The notes under the pieces: generated by a model | The model's database searches: none | Told to the model about the DNA's origin: nothing | What the model saw: the letters and a program-made list of their open reading frames with translations, nothing else | Program-made: the position numbers and the translations under genes | Shown here: in pieces, positions 8,570-16,862 of the stretch | Numbering within the stretch: the stretch's first letter is position 1 | Layout: each line of letters opens with the position of its first letter | Source: Oceanipulchritudo coccoides | GTDB lineage: Bacteria; Verrucomicrobiota; Verrucomicrobiia; Opitutales; Oceanipulchritudinaceae | Length of the DNA stretch: 64,000 nucleotides | Direction: 5' to 3' | Assembly (NCBI RefSeq): GCF_010500615.1 | Contig: NZ_JAAGNX010000002.1 | Location: 238,990 to 302,989 of the forward strand

Positions 8570-10027
8570 ATGCGGGATGCCTTTCCCTACGAATCTAACG
8601 TTTTTTTAATTAGCTCTATTTTGGTACCCGATCCTCTCACGAAGGAAATGTGGGAGAAGGTCGTCGGGGAATGGCGGACTCGCGGCGAGGAATTCACCCT
8701 GATGGAATGGATTATCCATTCCCGTTGTTTAACTGAAACAGTATTGAAACAGTCCTTGGCCGCGGGGACAGGGAGCCGGATGCTGGAAGAGATACTCCCC
8801 GTGTGCGACTCGGAAAAGGATGCCTCGTCATCCGTCTTGGAGAACAACGGATTTCTGGTTGGAAAGGATAGTGAAAACAGGAAAGTCGTTGCGGGAGGGA
8901 AAGAGCTTCCTCCAAGTTTGGAGGAATACCTGGGTGTGAATCATTTTTCATGGGAGTGGGTGTTGTTGAATCCCGTCCGGAAATCAAATTCTAAACCGGA
9001 TTTTGCGGCAGGATCAGAGAAGGAGAGTTCCCCGGATCAATCAACCCTCATGAAAAGAGTGGAGTCACTGCTCATTGAAGCTTCCGCAAATTTTGCTTCG
9101 GACATTCATTTTGAGCGTTTTGATGGCCGCTTGGTTATTCGACGCAAGGAAAGAGGTGGCATGGAGAATATGGGGATATGGAAAGAGCCCGAATGCAGCG
9201 AATGCCTGCGGATTCTCAAGAGACAGGCCAACATTTCGACCGCCCAATTGAGCCTGCCTCAGGATGGCAGACTTGAGGTCAAACAAGGCCCTTCCCGCCT
9301 ATCTTTCAGGGTTTCCCATATTCACGCTGTCAACGGTGAAAGCCTTGTTCTCCGCCTGATTGGGAAAGAATCCATTCTTCCAGAACCAGAGCAGCTTGGG
9401 ATGCCTTCGACCCTTTCCACAAGGGCAAAAACCAGCCTGCTCTATGAGCGCGGTATTGTCCTTTGCACCGGTTCTACTGGTAGTGGAAAAACAACGACAA
9501 TGTGTTCACTAATTTCATCTTTGAACAAACACTGCCTGAAGATACTGACGATTGAGGATCCTATAGAGTTTGATTTATCCAATGCGACCCAGTGTGCTGT
9601 CAATCCTTCTACAGGATGGACCTTTTCCGAAGCACTGAAGGCTTTTCTCAGGCAGGATCCGGATATTATTATGATTGGTGAAATCAGGGACGAAGAATCA
9701 GCGGCCATGGCCTGCCGGGCCGGATTGACCGGCCACAGTGTTCTGTCATCGCTGCATGCCCACTCCCCTGTAGCCGCCCTGGACCGCTTGCAGGCGTGGG
9801 GATTGGCTCCCGGGATTCTTGCAGAATCAATCCGGCTTGTAATCCACCAGAAATTAACGGTGAATCCAAAATCTAAAATCCGCAAAGCTCACTTCAAATG
9901 GATAAGCGGGGATCCGGATGAAATCTACAGCTATTATCTAAATAAAACGATTCCAGCAAGCTGGCCAGTTCCCGACAATCCCCTTGCTCCCTCCACTTCG
10001 GACGGGGTTTCGTATCCTGTAACGTAA
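8570..10027 (+). CDS. PilB/GspE-type ATPase (second copy, no zinc motif)
   Basis: 485 residues. The C-terminal motor domain has Walker A GSTGSGKTT near residue 300, TIEDPIEFDLSNATQCAVNP, and Walker B with FLRQDPDIIMIGEIRDEESA. The His-box region is GLTGHSVLSSLHAHSPVAALDRL, and ASDIHFERFDGR marks the N2 domain. Unlike the first copy and classical PilB, it has no CxxC zinc pair. The C-terminus after the motor core is instead a short unrelated tail (NPKSKIRKAHFKWISG). It starts 26 bp after pilT, with AGGAAACG upstream. Its stop codon directly abuts the stop of the convergent uxaC gene. It may be a specialised or partner-dependent motor; the exact role is unknown. Confidence 0.8.
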   Translation: MRDAFPYESNVFLISSILVPDPLTKEMWEKVVGEWRTRGEEFTLMEWIIHSRCLTETVLKQSLAAGTGSRMLEEILPVCDSEKDASSSVLENNGFLVGKDSENRKVVAGGKELPPSLEEYLGVNHFSWEWVLLNPVRKSNSKPDFAAGSEKESSPDQSTLMKRVESLLIEASANFASDIHFERFDGRLVIRRKERGGMENMGIWKEPECSECLRILKRQANISTAQLSLPQDGRLEVKQGPSRLSFRVSHIHAVNGESLVLRLIGKESILPEPEQLGMPSTLSTRAKTSLLYERGIVLCTGSTGSGKTTTMCSLISSLNKHCLKILTIEDPIEFDLSNATQCAVNPSTGWTFSEALKAFLRQDPDIIMIGEIRDEESAAMACRAGLTGHSVLSSLHAHSPVAALDRLQAWGLAPGILAESIRLVIHQKLTVNPKSKIRKAHFKWISGDPDEIYSYYLNKTIPASWPVPDNPLAPSTSDGVSYPVT

Positions 10028-11446
10028 TTACTTGACGTAATCTCCGAGCTCAAATCCAAAGTAATGAGAAGCGTTGGTATAGCAGATTTTATCAACGAGG
10101 GTTCCGAGAAGGGTCATGTCATTTGGTAGCTCGCCCTTCTCAACGTCCTCACCGATTATTTGGCATATTAGACGGCGGAAGTATTCATGCCGACAATAAC
10201 TCATGAAACTGCGGGAGTCCGTGAGCATACCAACAAAGTGACCGAGCAGGCCGAGGTTTGACAGTGCATTGATCTGCCAGGTCATGCCTTCCTTTTGGTC
10301 AAGGAACCACCAACCGCTTCCAAGCTGCATTTTCCCGGGAACGCTTCCCCTTTGAAAATTTCCTATCATCGTGGCGAACAGATAGTTATCGCGGGGATTC
10401 AAATTGTAGAGGATTGTTTTGGGTAGAATACTCTTTCCCGCGAGTCTCCCTAGATATCGACCGAGAGTTGACCCCTGATCAAAGTCTCCGATCGAGTCAC
10501 AGCCTATGTCCGGCCCGAGGGCATTGTAGAGCTGATCGTTGACATTACGCATCGCACCCAAGTGCAGCTGCTTGACCCAACCCTTCTCCGCGTCGAGTTC
10601 ACCGAAAAACTCCATCAGGTGTGAAGCAAATTGCTTAATCTCCTCCGGTGTCACCGCTTTTCCACTACGAGCCTTATCGAAAATCGCCGTAGCCTCTGCT
10701 TCCGTCGGGAAATCCGCATAACACCTTTCCAGGCCATGGTCTGAAAGCCTGCCGCCAACTGAATGGAAGAAGTCATGCCGGTTCTTCAGGGCATCGCGCA
10801 GACCCGCCAGATTGGAGCAATCCAAGTTACTTACCGCTGAGAGTTTATCGACCCATTGATTCCAGATCGCGACATCATTCAGGGCAATTGCCTTGTCGGG
10901 GCGGAAAGTGGGATAGACCCGGGTCGCTATATTACTCGAGGCAATCTTCTCGTGATGCTCGAGGGAATCCACCGGGTCATCCGTTGTGCAGACAACCGAC
11001 ACTTTAAATTTCTCAAGGATCTTATGCGCGGTCATCGGCCCGTCCGCCAGTTTGGTATTTGCCTCACTCCAGATTTCCTCAGCGGTGTCTGGACCCAGGG
11101 TTTTCTCAATTCCAAAGTAACGCTTCAGCTCCAAGTGGCACCAGTGGTACATTGGGTTACGCAGGCAATCAGGAAGGGTCTTGGCAAAAGCCAGAAATTT
11201 TTCTTTCGGCTCTGCATCGCCAGTGCAATAACGTTCATCGATCCCGTTTGTGCGCATTGTCCGCCACTTGTAGTGATCGCCTTCCAGCCATATTTCAAAC
11301 AGGTTTGCAAATGTCCGGTTGGTTGCAATGTCCTCCGGGGACAAGTGGCAATGGTAATCAATAATGGGCAGGTCCTGTGCATACCCGTGGTACAGCTCCT
11401 TCGCTGCATCGTTCTGCAACAGGAAATCCTCGGTAATAAATGTCAT
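10028..11446 (-). CDS. uxaC: Glucuronate isomerase (uronate isomerase)
   Basis: 472 residues, matching UxaC length. It interconverts D-glucuronate with D-fructuronate, or D-galacturonate with D-tagaturonate, as the first step of hexuronate catabolism. Family motifs include the metal-binding PIIDYHCHLSPEDIATNR near the N-terminus, VVCTTDDPVDSLEHH, GWVKQLHLGAMRN, FWFLDQ-like GSGWWFLDQKEG, and DSRSFMSYCRHEYFRR. It is the last gene of the minus-strand operon, 16 bp after the SDR gene. Its stop codon touches the stop of the convergent PilB-like gene with no spacer. Confidence 0.95.
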   Translation of the reverse strand: MTFITEDFLLQNDAAKELYHGYAQDLPIIDYHCHLSPEDIATNRTFANLFEIWLEGDHYKWRTMRTNGIDERYCTGDAEPKEKFLAFAKTLPDCLRNPMYHWCHLELKRYFGIEKTLGPDTAEEIWSEANTKLADGPMTAHKILEKFKVSVVCTTDDPVDSLEHHEKIASSNIATRVYPTFRPDKAIALNDVAIWNQWVDKLSAVSNLDCSNLAGLRDALKNRHDFFHSVGGRLSDHGLERCYADFPTEAEATAIFDKARSGKAVTPEEIKQFASHLMEFFGELDAEKGWVKQLHLGAMRNVNDQLYNALGPDIGCDSIGDFDQGSTLGRYLGRLAGKSILPKTILYNLNPRDNYLFATMIGNFQRGSVPGKMQLGSGWWFLDQKEGMTWQINALSNLGLLGHFVGMLTDSRSFMSYCRHEYFRRLICQIIGEDVEKGELPNDMTLLGTLVDKICYTNASHYFGFELGDYVK

Positions 11447-11462
11447 TTTAATTCCCGCCCTT

Positions 11463-12245
11463 TTAAATTGTCATGCAGGCATATCCACCATCGACAACCA
11501 GCTCATGTCCGGTAATGAAACTGCCGGCCTTGTCGCTTGCCAGGAGGAGTGTTGCCCCAACTAGTTCCCCGGCATTACCAAAGCGTTTCATTGGAGTATG
11601 TCCCATAATCTGGGCGACCCGTTCCTCCGTGAGAACCTTGCGGTTTTGTTCAGCGGGGAAAAAGCCCGGAACGATTGTATTCACTCGCACGCCCTTGGTG
11701 GCCCACTCGCGGGCGAGGTTCTTGGACAAGTTGTGCACGGCAGCCTTGCTAGCGCTGTAGGTAAAAACCCGCGACAAAGGGATCATTCCCGACATTGATC
11801 CTACATTGATAATGTTCCCACCCTTTCCACGCTCAACCAGATATCCTCCAAAAATCTGGCAGGCCAGATAGACGGATTTGAAATTGAGATTCATGATCCT
11901 GTCCAGTTCCTCCTCTTCCACATCAAGGAAGGGAGTCGGGGAATTCACACCGGCCCCGTTGATGACAATATCAATTTCCCCCGCAAGTGAAGTCGCTTCA
12001 GAGAGAAGCGTTTCCAGGGCCGCCTTTGTACTGACGTCGGCTTTGATAAATTCGGCCTTCCCGCCCATGGTAAGAATCGATTCCATGCGGGCCTTGGCCT
12101 TCTCCTCGTTTCTTCCGACAAGCAGGACACGGGCGCCGGCGCCAGCAAGTCCACCGGCCATTGCTCCACACAGTTCACCAGTACCGCCAATCACCAGCGC
12201 TACTTTTCCCTCAAGGGAAAACAGTTCCTGTATCAATTTGTTCAT
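11463..12245 (-). CDS. SDR-family D-mannonate oxidoreductase (fructuronate reductase), UxuB-like
   Basis: 260-residue classical short-chain dehydrogenase. The NAD(P) fingerprint is GGTGELCG at 20-27, NGAG is near 96-99, and the catalytic Ser150/Tyr163/Lys167 lie in VGSMSG and YSASK. The C-terminal segments [40 protein letters not shown] and [14 protein letters not shown] recall the Bacillus YjmF/UxuB type, which reduces D-fructuronate to D-mannonate. The position directly before uxaC, whose product is fructuronate, fits this well. Gluconate 5-dehydrogenase or KduD activity cannot be excluded from sequence alone. The unrelated long-chain E. coli UxuB type is not present here. Confidence 0.75.
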   Translation of the reverse strand: MNKLIQELFSLEGKVALVIGGTGELCGAMAGGLAGAGARVLLVGRNEEKAKARMESILTMGGKAEFIKADVSTKAALETLLSEATSLAGEIDIVINGAGVNSPTPFLDVEEEELDRIMNLNFKSVYLACQIFGGYLVERGKGGNIINVGSMSGMIPLSRVFTYSASKAAVHNLSKNLAREWATKGVRVNTIVPGFFPAEQNRKVLTEERVAQIMGHTPMKRFGNAGELVGATLLLASDKAGSFITGHELVVDGGYACMTI

Positions 12246-12280
12246 ACCAAATTCCTTCCTAACACCTAAGAACCTAAGAT

Positions 12281-13372
12281 CTACCGAACAACTCGCGCTC
12301 CTCCGCCACTCACGACTTTCTCCACCTCCTTCAGTGTGGCCATTGTCGTGTCTCCGGGTGTTGTCATGGCGAGGGCACCATGCGCCGCTCCATATTCCAC
12401 GGCGGCCTGCGGATCGCCTTTGACCATCAATCCATAAATGAATCCGGAGGCAAAGCTGTCCCCACCTCCCACACGATCCAGGATTTCAAGGGCCGGATAC
12501 TCACGACTCTCGTAGAATTTTCCGTCCATCCACGCCATGGCCCCCCAGTCATTCACCGTCGCGGTCTTGACCGCGCGTAGCGTCGTTGCTGTCGCCTTGA
12601 AGTTAGGGAAGGCTTTGGTCGCGTTGTTAATCATGTTCTTGAAACTCTCAATTGGAAGTTCTGAGAGGTTTTCATCCACGCCTTCCACTTCAAATCCAAG
12701 GCTCGCCGTAAAGTCCTCTTCATTGCCAATCATGACATCAACGTACTTCGCGATTTCCCGGTTTACCTCCTGGGCTTTCTTCAAGCCGCCAATTGTTTTC
12801 CAAAGGGATGGACGGTAATTCAGGTCATAGCTGACAATTGTTCCATGCTTCTGGGCAGCCTTGACCGCCTCAATGGTTACCTCAGCTGCTGTTTCGCTCA
12901 AAGCTGCGTAGATTCCTCCCGTATGAAACCAGCGTGCTCCCCGACGGCCAAAGATTTCTTCCCAGTCGATATCGCCGGGTTTCAATTGGGAGGCCGCTGT
13001 TGTTCCTCTGTCCGGCACACCGACTGCGCCACGAATTCCAAATCCACGCTCTGTGAAATTCAATCCATTGCGGACATTGCGCCCAATTCCGTCATACTCC
13101 TTCCATTGGATGTAACGGGTATCCACTCCGCCCTGAAGAATAAAGTCCTCAATCAGGCGCCCAACCTCGTTGTCGGCGAAGGCGGTGACGACTGCCGTGT
13201 TCAAACCGAAGCAACGGCGAAGGCCGCGGGTGACATTGTATTCTCCTCCGCCTTCCCACGCCTGAAAGGAACGTGCTGTGCGCACACGTCCCTCTCCCGG
13301 ATCAAGCCGGAGCATGACTTCCCCAAGGGAAATGCAATCATATGTACAGTCTTCTTTATTTCGGATTTTCAT
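12281..13372 (-). CDS. kdgK: PfkB-family sugar kinase, probable 2-keto-3-deoxygluconate kinase
   Basis: 363 residues. The ribokinase fold is shown by an N-terminal [20 protein letters not shown], then [19 protein letters not shown] for substrate binding. The PfkB C-terminal signature [14 protein letters not shown] is at 302-315, with catalytic base Asp305. The substrate call comes from context with uxaC and the UxuB-like SDR: this pathway yields 2-keto-3-deoxygluconate (KDG), which needs phosphorylation to KDPG. It is slightly longer than E. coli KdgK (about 309 aa). Neither mannonate dehydratase (uxuA) nor KDPG aldolase (kdgA) is in the operon, so those steps must be encoded elsewhere. Confidence 0.8.
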   Translation of the reverse strand: MKIRNKEDCTYDCISLGEVMLRLDPGEGRVRTARSFQAWEGGGEYNVTRGLRRCFGLNTAVVTAFADNEVGRLIEDFILQGGVDTRYIQWKEYDGIGRNVRNGLNFTERGFGIRGAVGVPDRGTTAASQLKPGDIDWEEIFGRRGARWFHTGGIYAALSETAAEVTIEAVKAAQKHGTIVSYDLNYRPSLWKTIGGLKKAQEVNREIAKYVDVMIGNEEDFTASLGFEVEGVDENLSELPIESFKNMINNATKAFPNFKATATTLRAVKTATVNDWGAMAWMDGKFYESREYPALEILDRVGGGDSFASGFIYGLMVKGDPQAAVEYGAAHGALAMTTPGDTTMATLKEVEKVVSGGGARVVR

Positions 13373-13405
13373 TTGTCGGTGTGTTTAAATTTCAGGTAGA
13401 AAATG

Positions 13406-14497
13406 TTATTGAGCTGTTTTGAAGGAATTTATCTCCCATTGTTGGACACCACACTCGGCCGCCAACGCGTTAAAGCCCTCGATCTCCTTTTCAGAAAAGA
13501 GCAGGCCTCCATTTTTCTCCGAGCGCTTTGCTGCCTCGGCTTCAATTTGACCGGGCAGGAGACAGCTTTCGTTCCCGTGGCCCAGAATGTCCGCTATGAC
13601 ATCCTTCAAGTTTTCAGCTTGGGATTTTCCTCCCGCAAAGGCTCCTCCACTCACCGCATCGGGATGGATAACCTGGAAATAGAAACAAGGCGCATGCTTC
13701 TCACCGTCATCGGCCCAACGGCTCCGCACCGTTGGCAAGCCGCCCCCAATGAGCGCTCCGACTAGTTCATTAACCAAGCTCAGACCGTATCCCTTGTGTG
13801 CCCCAAAGGGGAGCAGGTACTTTGCTTCTCTGGCATCCGTGGTTGGATGGCCATTCTCATCAACCGCCGCGTCAGGTGGAAGGGGCATCCCTTCCCTGGC
13901 AAACTGCTGTACCCGCCCCATCGCTACAACTGAGGTTGCCCAATCAATGACAACCGGAAAACCAACGGCTTCCGTCGTTGGAAAGCCCCAACTGTGAGGA
14001 TTCGTCCCAAGTGTTGGGAATTTGCCTTTGAAGGGAACAACTTCCGCCAATGCGGCTGTACAGTTTGTATAGGCGATATATCCACGCTTGGCGGCATCCA
14101 TTACATAGCCCCCACCCCAAAGGTAGTGAAAGGCATTGTCCACGCTGACAATCCCTACTCCCGTCTTGTCGGCCATCTCAATACACGCCTCCATTGCTTC
14201 ATAGGCCACGGCCTGTCCGAGCTTTCGGTTGGCATTCCAGACTTGTGCCGACGTGAACCGGCTCTCCAGCTTCTCAATTTCGGATGCCGGTTGGCAGCCC
14301 TGTGATCCGCTTCCAAAAAGATGATCGAGATGAAGCGCTTTCAGGGCATTGTGCGTGCGCACTCCGTGCTTGGAGGCATAGGCCGAAAACCGCGCTGCAG
14401 CATCTGCCTCCGCCTCATTAAATCCACGATGCAGATAAGCAGCCTTAACCAGTGCATTGTGCTTTGGTTCTTCTACTACATAAAATTTTTCTGTCAT
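13406..14497 (-). CDS. Malate/L-lactate/2,3-diketogulonate dehydrogenase family (Ldh_2) oxidoreductase
   Basis: 363 residues of the YiaK/MDH-type NAD(P)-dependent reductase family, which has its own fold distinct from Rossmann LDH. Recognisable segments are FSAYASKHGVRTHNALKALH near the N-terminus, GVGIVSVDNAFHYLWGGGYV (with the family His), GTNPHSWGFPTTEAVGFPVV, and LLPFGAHKGYGLSLVNELVG. Members reduce 2-keto acids such as 2,3-diketo-L-gulonate, oxaloacetate or ureidoglycolate. It lies between kdgK and a 2-hydroxyacid dehydrogenase in the hexuronate operon. A keto-acid side reaction of uronate breakdown is plausible, but the substrate is not known. Confidence 0.82.
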   Translation of the reverse strand: MTEKFYVVEEPKHNALVKAAYLHRGFNEAEADAAARFSAYASKHGVRTHNALKALHLDHLFGSGSQGCQPASEIEKLESRFTSAQVWNANRKLGQAVAYEAMEACIEMADKTGVGIVSVDNAFHYLWGGGYVMDAAKRGYIAYTNCTAALAEVVPFKGKFPTLGTNPHSWGFPTTEAVGFPVVIDWATSVVAMGRVQQFAREGMPLPPDAAVDENGHPTTDAREAKYLLPFGAHKGYGLSLVNELVGALIGGGLPTVRSRWADDGEKHAPCFYFQVIHPDAVSGGAFAGGKSQAENLKDVIADILGHGNESCLLPGQIEAEAAKRSEKNGGLLFSEKEIEGFNALAAECGVQQWEINSFKTAQ

Positions 14498-14554
14498 GAT
14501 AATCCTGTTTTCATCTCGGGATAAACCCGCTCGCTACAATTGCATTTCTTTATC

Positions 14555-15535
14555 TTAAGATCCTTGTCCCTCGTCCAACTTGTTGACCTGTGCCAACGGC
14601 TTCTCGCCGTTCATTGCCAGGATAAGATTCTTGACCGAGGCCGTTGCCTGACGAACAACACTTTCATAGGTACGGCTCCCAATATGGGGAGTCACAATGC
14701 AGTTGGGCTCCTTTAACAGGGGATGGTCTGCAGCAGGTGGCTCTTCATCCAGGACATCGGTGCCATAGCCTCCCACCTTGCCTGATTTGAGTGCCTGAAC
14801 CATGGCACTGGTGCTGACCAGCTCACCCCGGGCGCAGTTGATGATAACAACTCCGTCCTTCATCCGGGCTAGACTCTGCGAACTAATCATGTCGCGGGTT
14901 TCCTCCGTGAGATTTGTATGCAGCGAGATGATGTCGCAGGTCTCTAACAATTCCTCGAGTGATTGAGCCTTGGTGATTCCGTACTCATCAGCGAATGCCT
15001 CCGGCCAATACAAGTCGTGCCCAACCAACTCCAACCCGAAGGCCTTGGCCCGTACGGCGACTTCCTTGCCAATTCGGCCAAGTCCGACAATCCCGATGCG
15101 CTTACCCATTATTTCATGGCCAATCAAGCGCTTCCATTTTCCCTCGCGGGTGATGTCGACTTCAGCAATGAGGTTTTTATAAAGCGCTAAAAGCAACGTA
15201 AAGCAGTGCTCCGCAACCGTCGTGTGGTTGACTCCGGGAGTGAAACACACCGGAATTCCCATCTCGGTCGCTGCTTCCACGTCAATCTTGTCCACCCCGA
15301 TTCCGTATTTACTCAAGACGCGAAGGCGGGGACGGGCTTTCTCAATAACTTTGCGGGAGATGGCGTCGTCTCCACAAATATATCCATCCACATCGCCGAC
15401 CAGCGCCAGCGTGTCTTCTTCATTCAAGGGCCCGCGCGCCGTGATGATTTCCCACCCGGTTTCCTTGAGAAGATCGTGATGTGATCCGGGTGTGTCCTGG
15501 AAGGAGGTCGTTGTTAATAATATTCGAGTAGTCAT
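14555..15535 (-). CDS. D-isomer-specific 2-hydroxyacid dehydrogenase (phosphoglycerate dehydrogenase-like)
   Basis: 326 residues. The Rossmann motif [20 protein letters not shown] starts near residue 148. The catalytic triad is Arg236 (INCARGEL), Glu265 (DVLDEEPP) and His284 (VTPHIGSR). The N-terminal [20 protein letters not shown] is typical of SerA-like enzymes. There is no C-terminal ACT domain, so it is the short form. As the first structural gene after lacI in the uronate operon, it is unlikely to serve serine synthesis. A role as a 2-keto-sugar acid or hydroxypyruvate reductase is inferred from context only. Confidence 0.85.
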   Translation of the reverse strand: MTTRILLTTTSFQDTPGSHHDLLKETGWEIITARGPLNEEDTLALVGDVDGYICGDDAISRKVIEKARPRLRVLSKYGIGVDKIDVEAATEMGIPVCFTPGVNHTTVAEHCFTLLLALYKNLIAEVDITREGKWKRLIGHEIMGKRIGIVGLGRIGKEVAVRAKAFGLELVGHDLYWPEAFADEYGITKAQSLEELLETCDIISLHTNLTEETRDMISSQSLARMKDGVVIINCARGELVSTSAMVQALKSGKVGGYGTDVLDEEPPAADHPLLKEPNCIVTPHIGSRTYESVVRQATASVKNLILAMNGEKPLAQVNKLDEGQGS

Positions 15536-15586
15536 ATCCGATTTGATGAAGTGGGTGTCTTTATTGGTTGATCAGCGGTATTTGAC

Positions 15587-16642
15587 TCAGCATGGGCCGG
15601 TTGACTTCCGCACAACTAAAATAGGTTCTACTTTATAATGGGGCGGCTTGAGTGATTTATCCCTTGTCCAAAGCGCTTTTTGTCCTTTTTCCATGAGCTT
15701 GCCGATGTTCTGATCCACGGTTGTCAGCGGGGGATTGGTCCAGGCTGTCTCGGGAAGGTTGTCCAAGCCGATTATTGAGTAGTCCTGGGGAATCTTTTTT
15801 CCTGCCTCCTGAAGTCCTCTCATCGCTCCAATGGCAATCCGGTCATTGAGACAAAACAGGGCTGTTGGGCCGCCTTTTCCCATTTCAAGAACCTTCCTCG
15901 CCAACAGGGATCCAAATTTATAGTTCTGCTGATCGTATCCAGGTTCATCGATAAACTGCAGGTCCTTCTTGAAATCGAGACCCAGATTTCCAGCTGCCCG
16001 CCGAAGGCCGCGTTTCCGGATACCCTGGTACATGTCGTCACTGCTCAATCCAAGAACAGCAATCTTCTTGTGCCCGAGTTCATGCAGATGACGGAGCTTG
16101 ATTTCCATCGCTTTCCCGCGGTCCAAACTTACCCGGGGAATCGGTAGCGCATGGCGAGGGTCCACCGCGACAATCCCCACTCCCCGCTCCTTCACTTCCT
16201 TGAAAACCGGCGAGTCCACCTCAAGCGTCGATCCAATCAGGACAATTCCATCGACATTGATGGATAAAAAGTGCCGCACAACAGCTTCTTCGACATCGGG
16301 ATCCCCCTCCGGCATTTCAAACATCGCCCGGTATCCAGCCTTCTTCAACTCCTGTTGGATTACCTGGCTCTTGGCCGCCAACACCATTGCCTCAAGATGT
16401 GGAAAACTCACCCCCACCAAACCGCTGGGCACTCCGCGCAAGCCCCGCGCCAGCTTGTTCGGCTCAAATCCAAGATCCTCAACCGCCGCCAGGACACGCT
16501 TCCGGGTCTCCTCCTTCACCCCGTCGTGGCCGTTTAATACTCGCGAGATGGTCCACCGTGAGACCCCCAGATGACGCGCCAACCCAGCCGTTCCTTGAAC
16601 GGTACTGGCGCTTGTGTCGGCTTTCGGGGTTGGTTCAGGCAT
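15587..16642 (-). CDS. LacI-family transcriptional regulator of the uronate operon
   Basis: 351 residues from ATG 16642. The N-terminal helix-turn-helix covers GTAGLARHLGVSRWTISRVL, followed by the hinge helix PNKLARGLRG. The rest is a periplasmic-binding-protein-like effector domain containing GLDNLPETAWTNPPLTTVDQ. A GTG at 16654 would add four residues but lies inside the operator palindrome. No Shine-Dalgarno precedes either start. It is the first gene of a six-gene minus-strand operon with gaps of 16-57 bp, and probably represses it in the absence of a uronate-derived inducer. Control is inferred from gene order and the adjacent palindrome. Confidence 0.88.
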   Translation of the reverse strand: MPEPTPKADTSASTVQGTAGLARHLGVSRWTISRVLNGHDGVKEETRKRVLAAVEDLGFEPNKLARGLRGVPSGLVGVSFPHLEAMVLAAKSQVIQQELKKAGYRAMFEMPEGDPDVEEAVVRHFLSINVDGIVLIGSTLEVDSPVFKEVKERGVGIVAVDPRHALPIPRVSLDRGKAMEIKLRHLHELGHKKIAVLGLSSDDMYQGIRKRGLRRAAGNLGLDFKKDLQFIDEPGYDQQNYKFGSLLARKVLEMGKGGPTALFCLNDRIAIGAMRGLQEAGKKIPQDYSIIGLDNLPETAWTNPPLTTVDQNIGKLMEKGQKALWTRDKSLKPPHYKVEPILVVRKSTGPC

Positions 16643-16666
16643 AAAATCTAACACGTGTTGGATTTT
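16643..16666. promoter_or_regulatory. 24-bp palindromic LacI-type operator at the start of the regulator gene
   Basis: An inverted repeat centred on ACACGTGT, with arms AAAATCTA and TGGATTTT. It has a single mismatched symmetric pair and its axis lies between 16654 and 16655. It ends exactly at the ATG of the lacI-family gene. A central-CG pseudo-palindrome of this kind is typical for LacI-family operators. The position suggests autorepression of the whole operon by blocking RNA polymerase. I found no second copy upstream of the other operon genes. Confidence 0.7.
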
Positions 16667-16760
16667 AGGGAAATGTCAATACTGAATTCAGAGCGGTCCC
16701 CTTGGCGTGGGCCTGATTATCTCACCAACTGCTTAAATAATATCCGAAGCCTTCTTCCTC

Positions 16761-16789
16761 TTGACTGAAGGAAATTGCGGCCATAGCAC
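16761..16789 (+). promoter_or_regulatory. Weak sigma70-like promoter candidate for the S9 peptidase gene
   Basis: TTGACT at 16761-16766 and TAGCAC at 16784-16789 are separated by 17 bp, and the peptidase ATG lies about 75 bp downstream. The -35 box matches at five of six bases, but the -10 box is poor. No other motif stands out in the roughly 200-bp divergent region between lacI and the peptidase. Confidence 0.25.
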
Positions 16790-16862
16790 AGTATGTCTGT
16801 TCACTAATGAAATTCCGGTTTTATTGTGACAGGTTCCAGTGTTCATTTTCATTCTGATTCAT

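Noticed and set aside
16651-16658. ACACGTGT core upstream of lacI as a third parS site
   Set aside because: Only the central CACGTG is shared; the flanks do not match the TGTTNCACGTGNAACA consensus and fit a LacI-type operator better.
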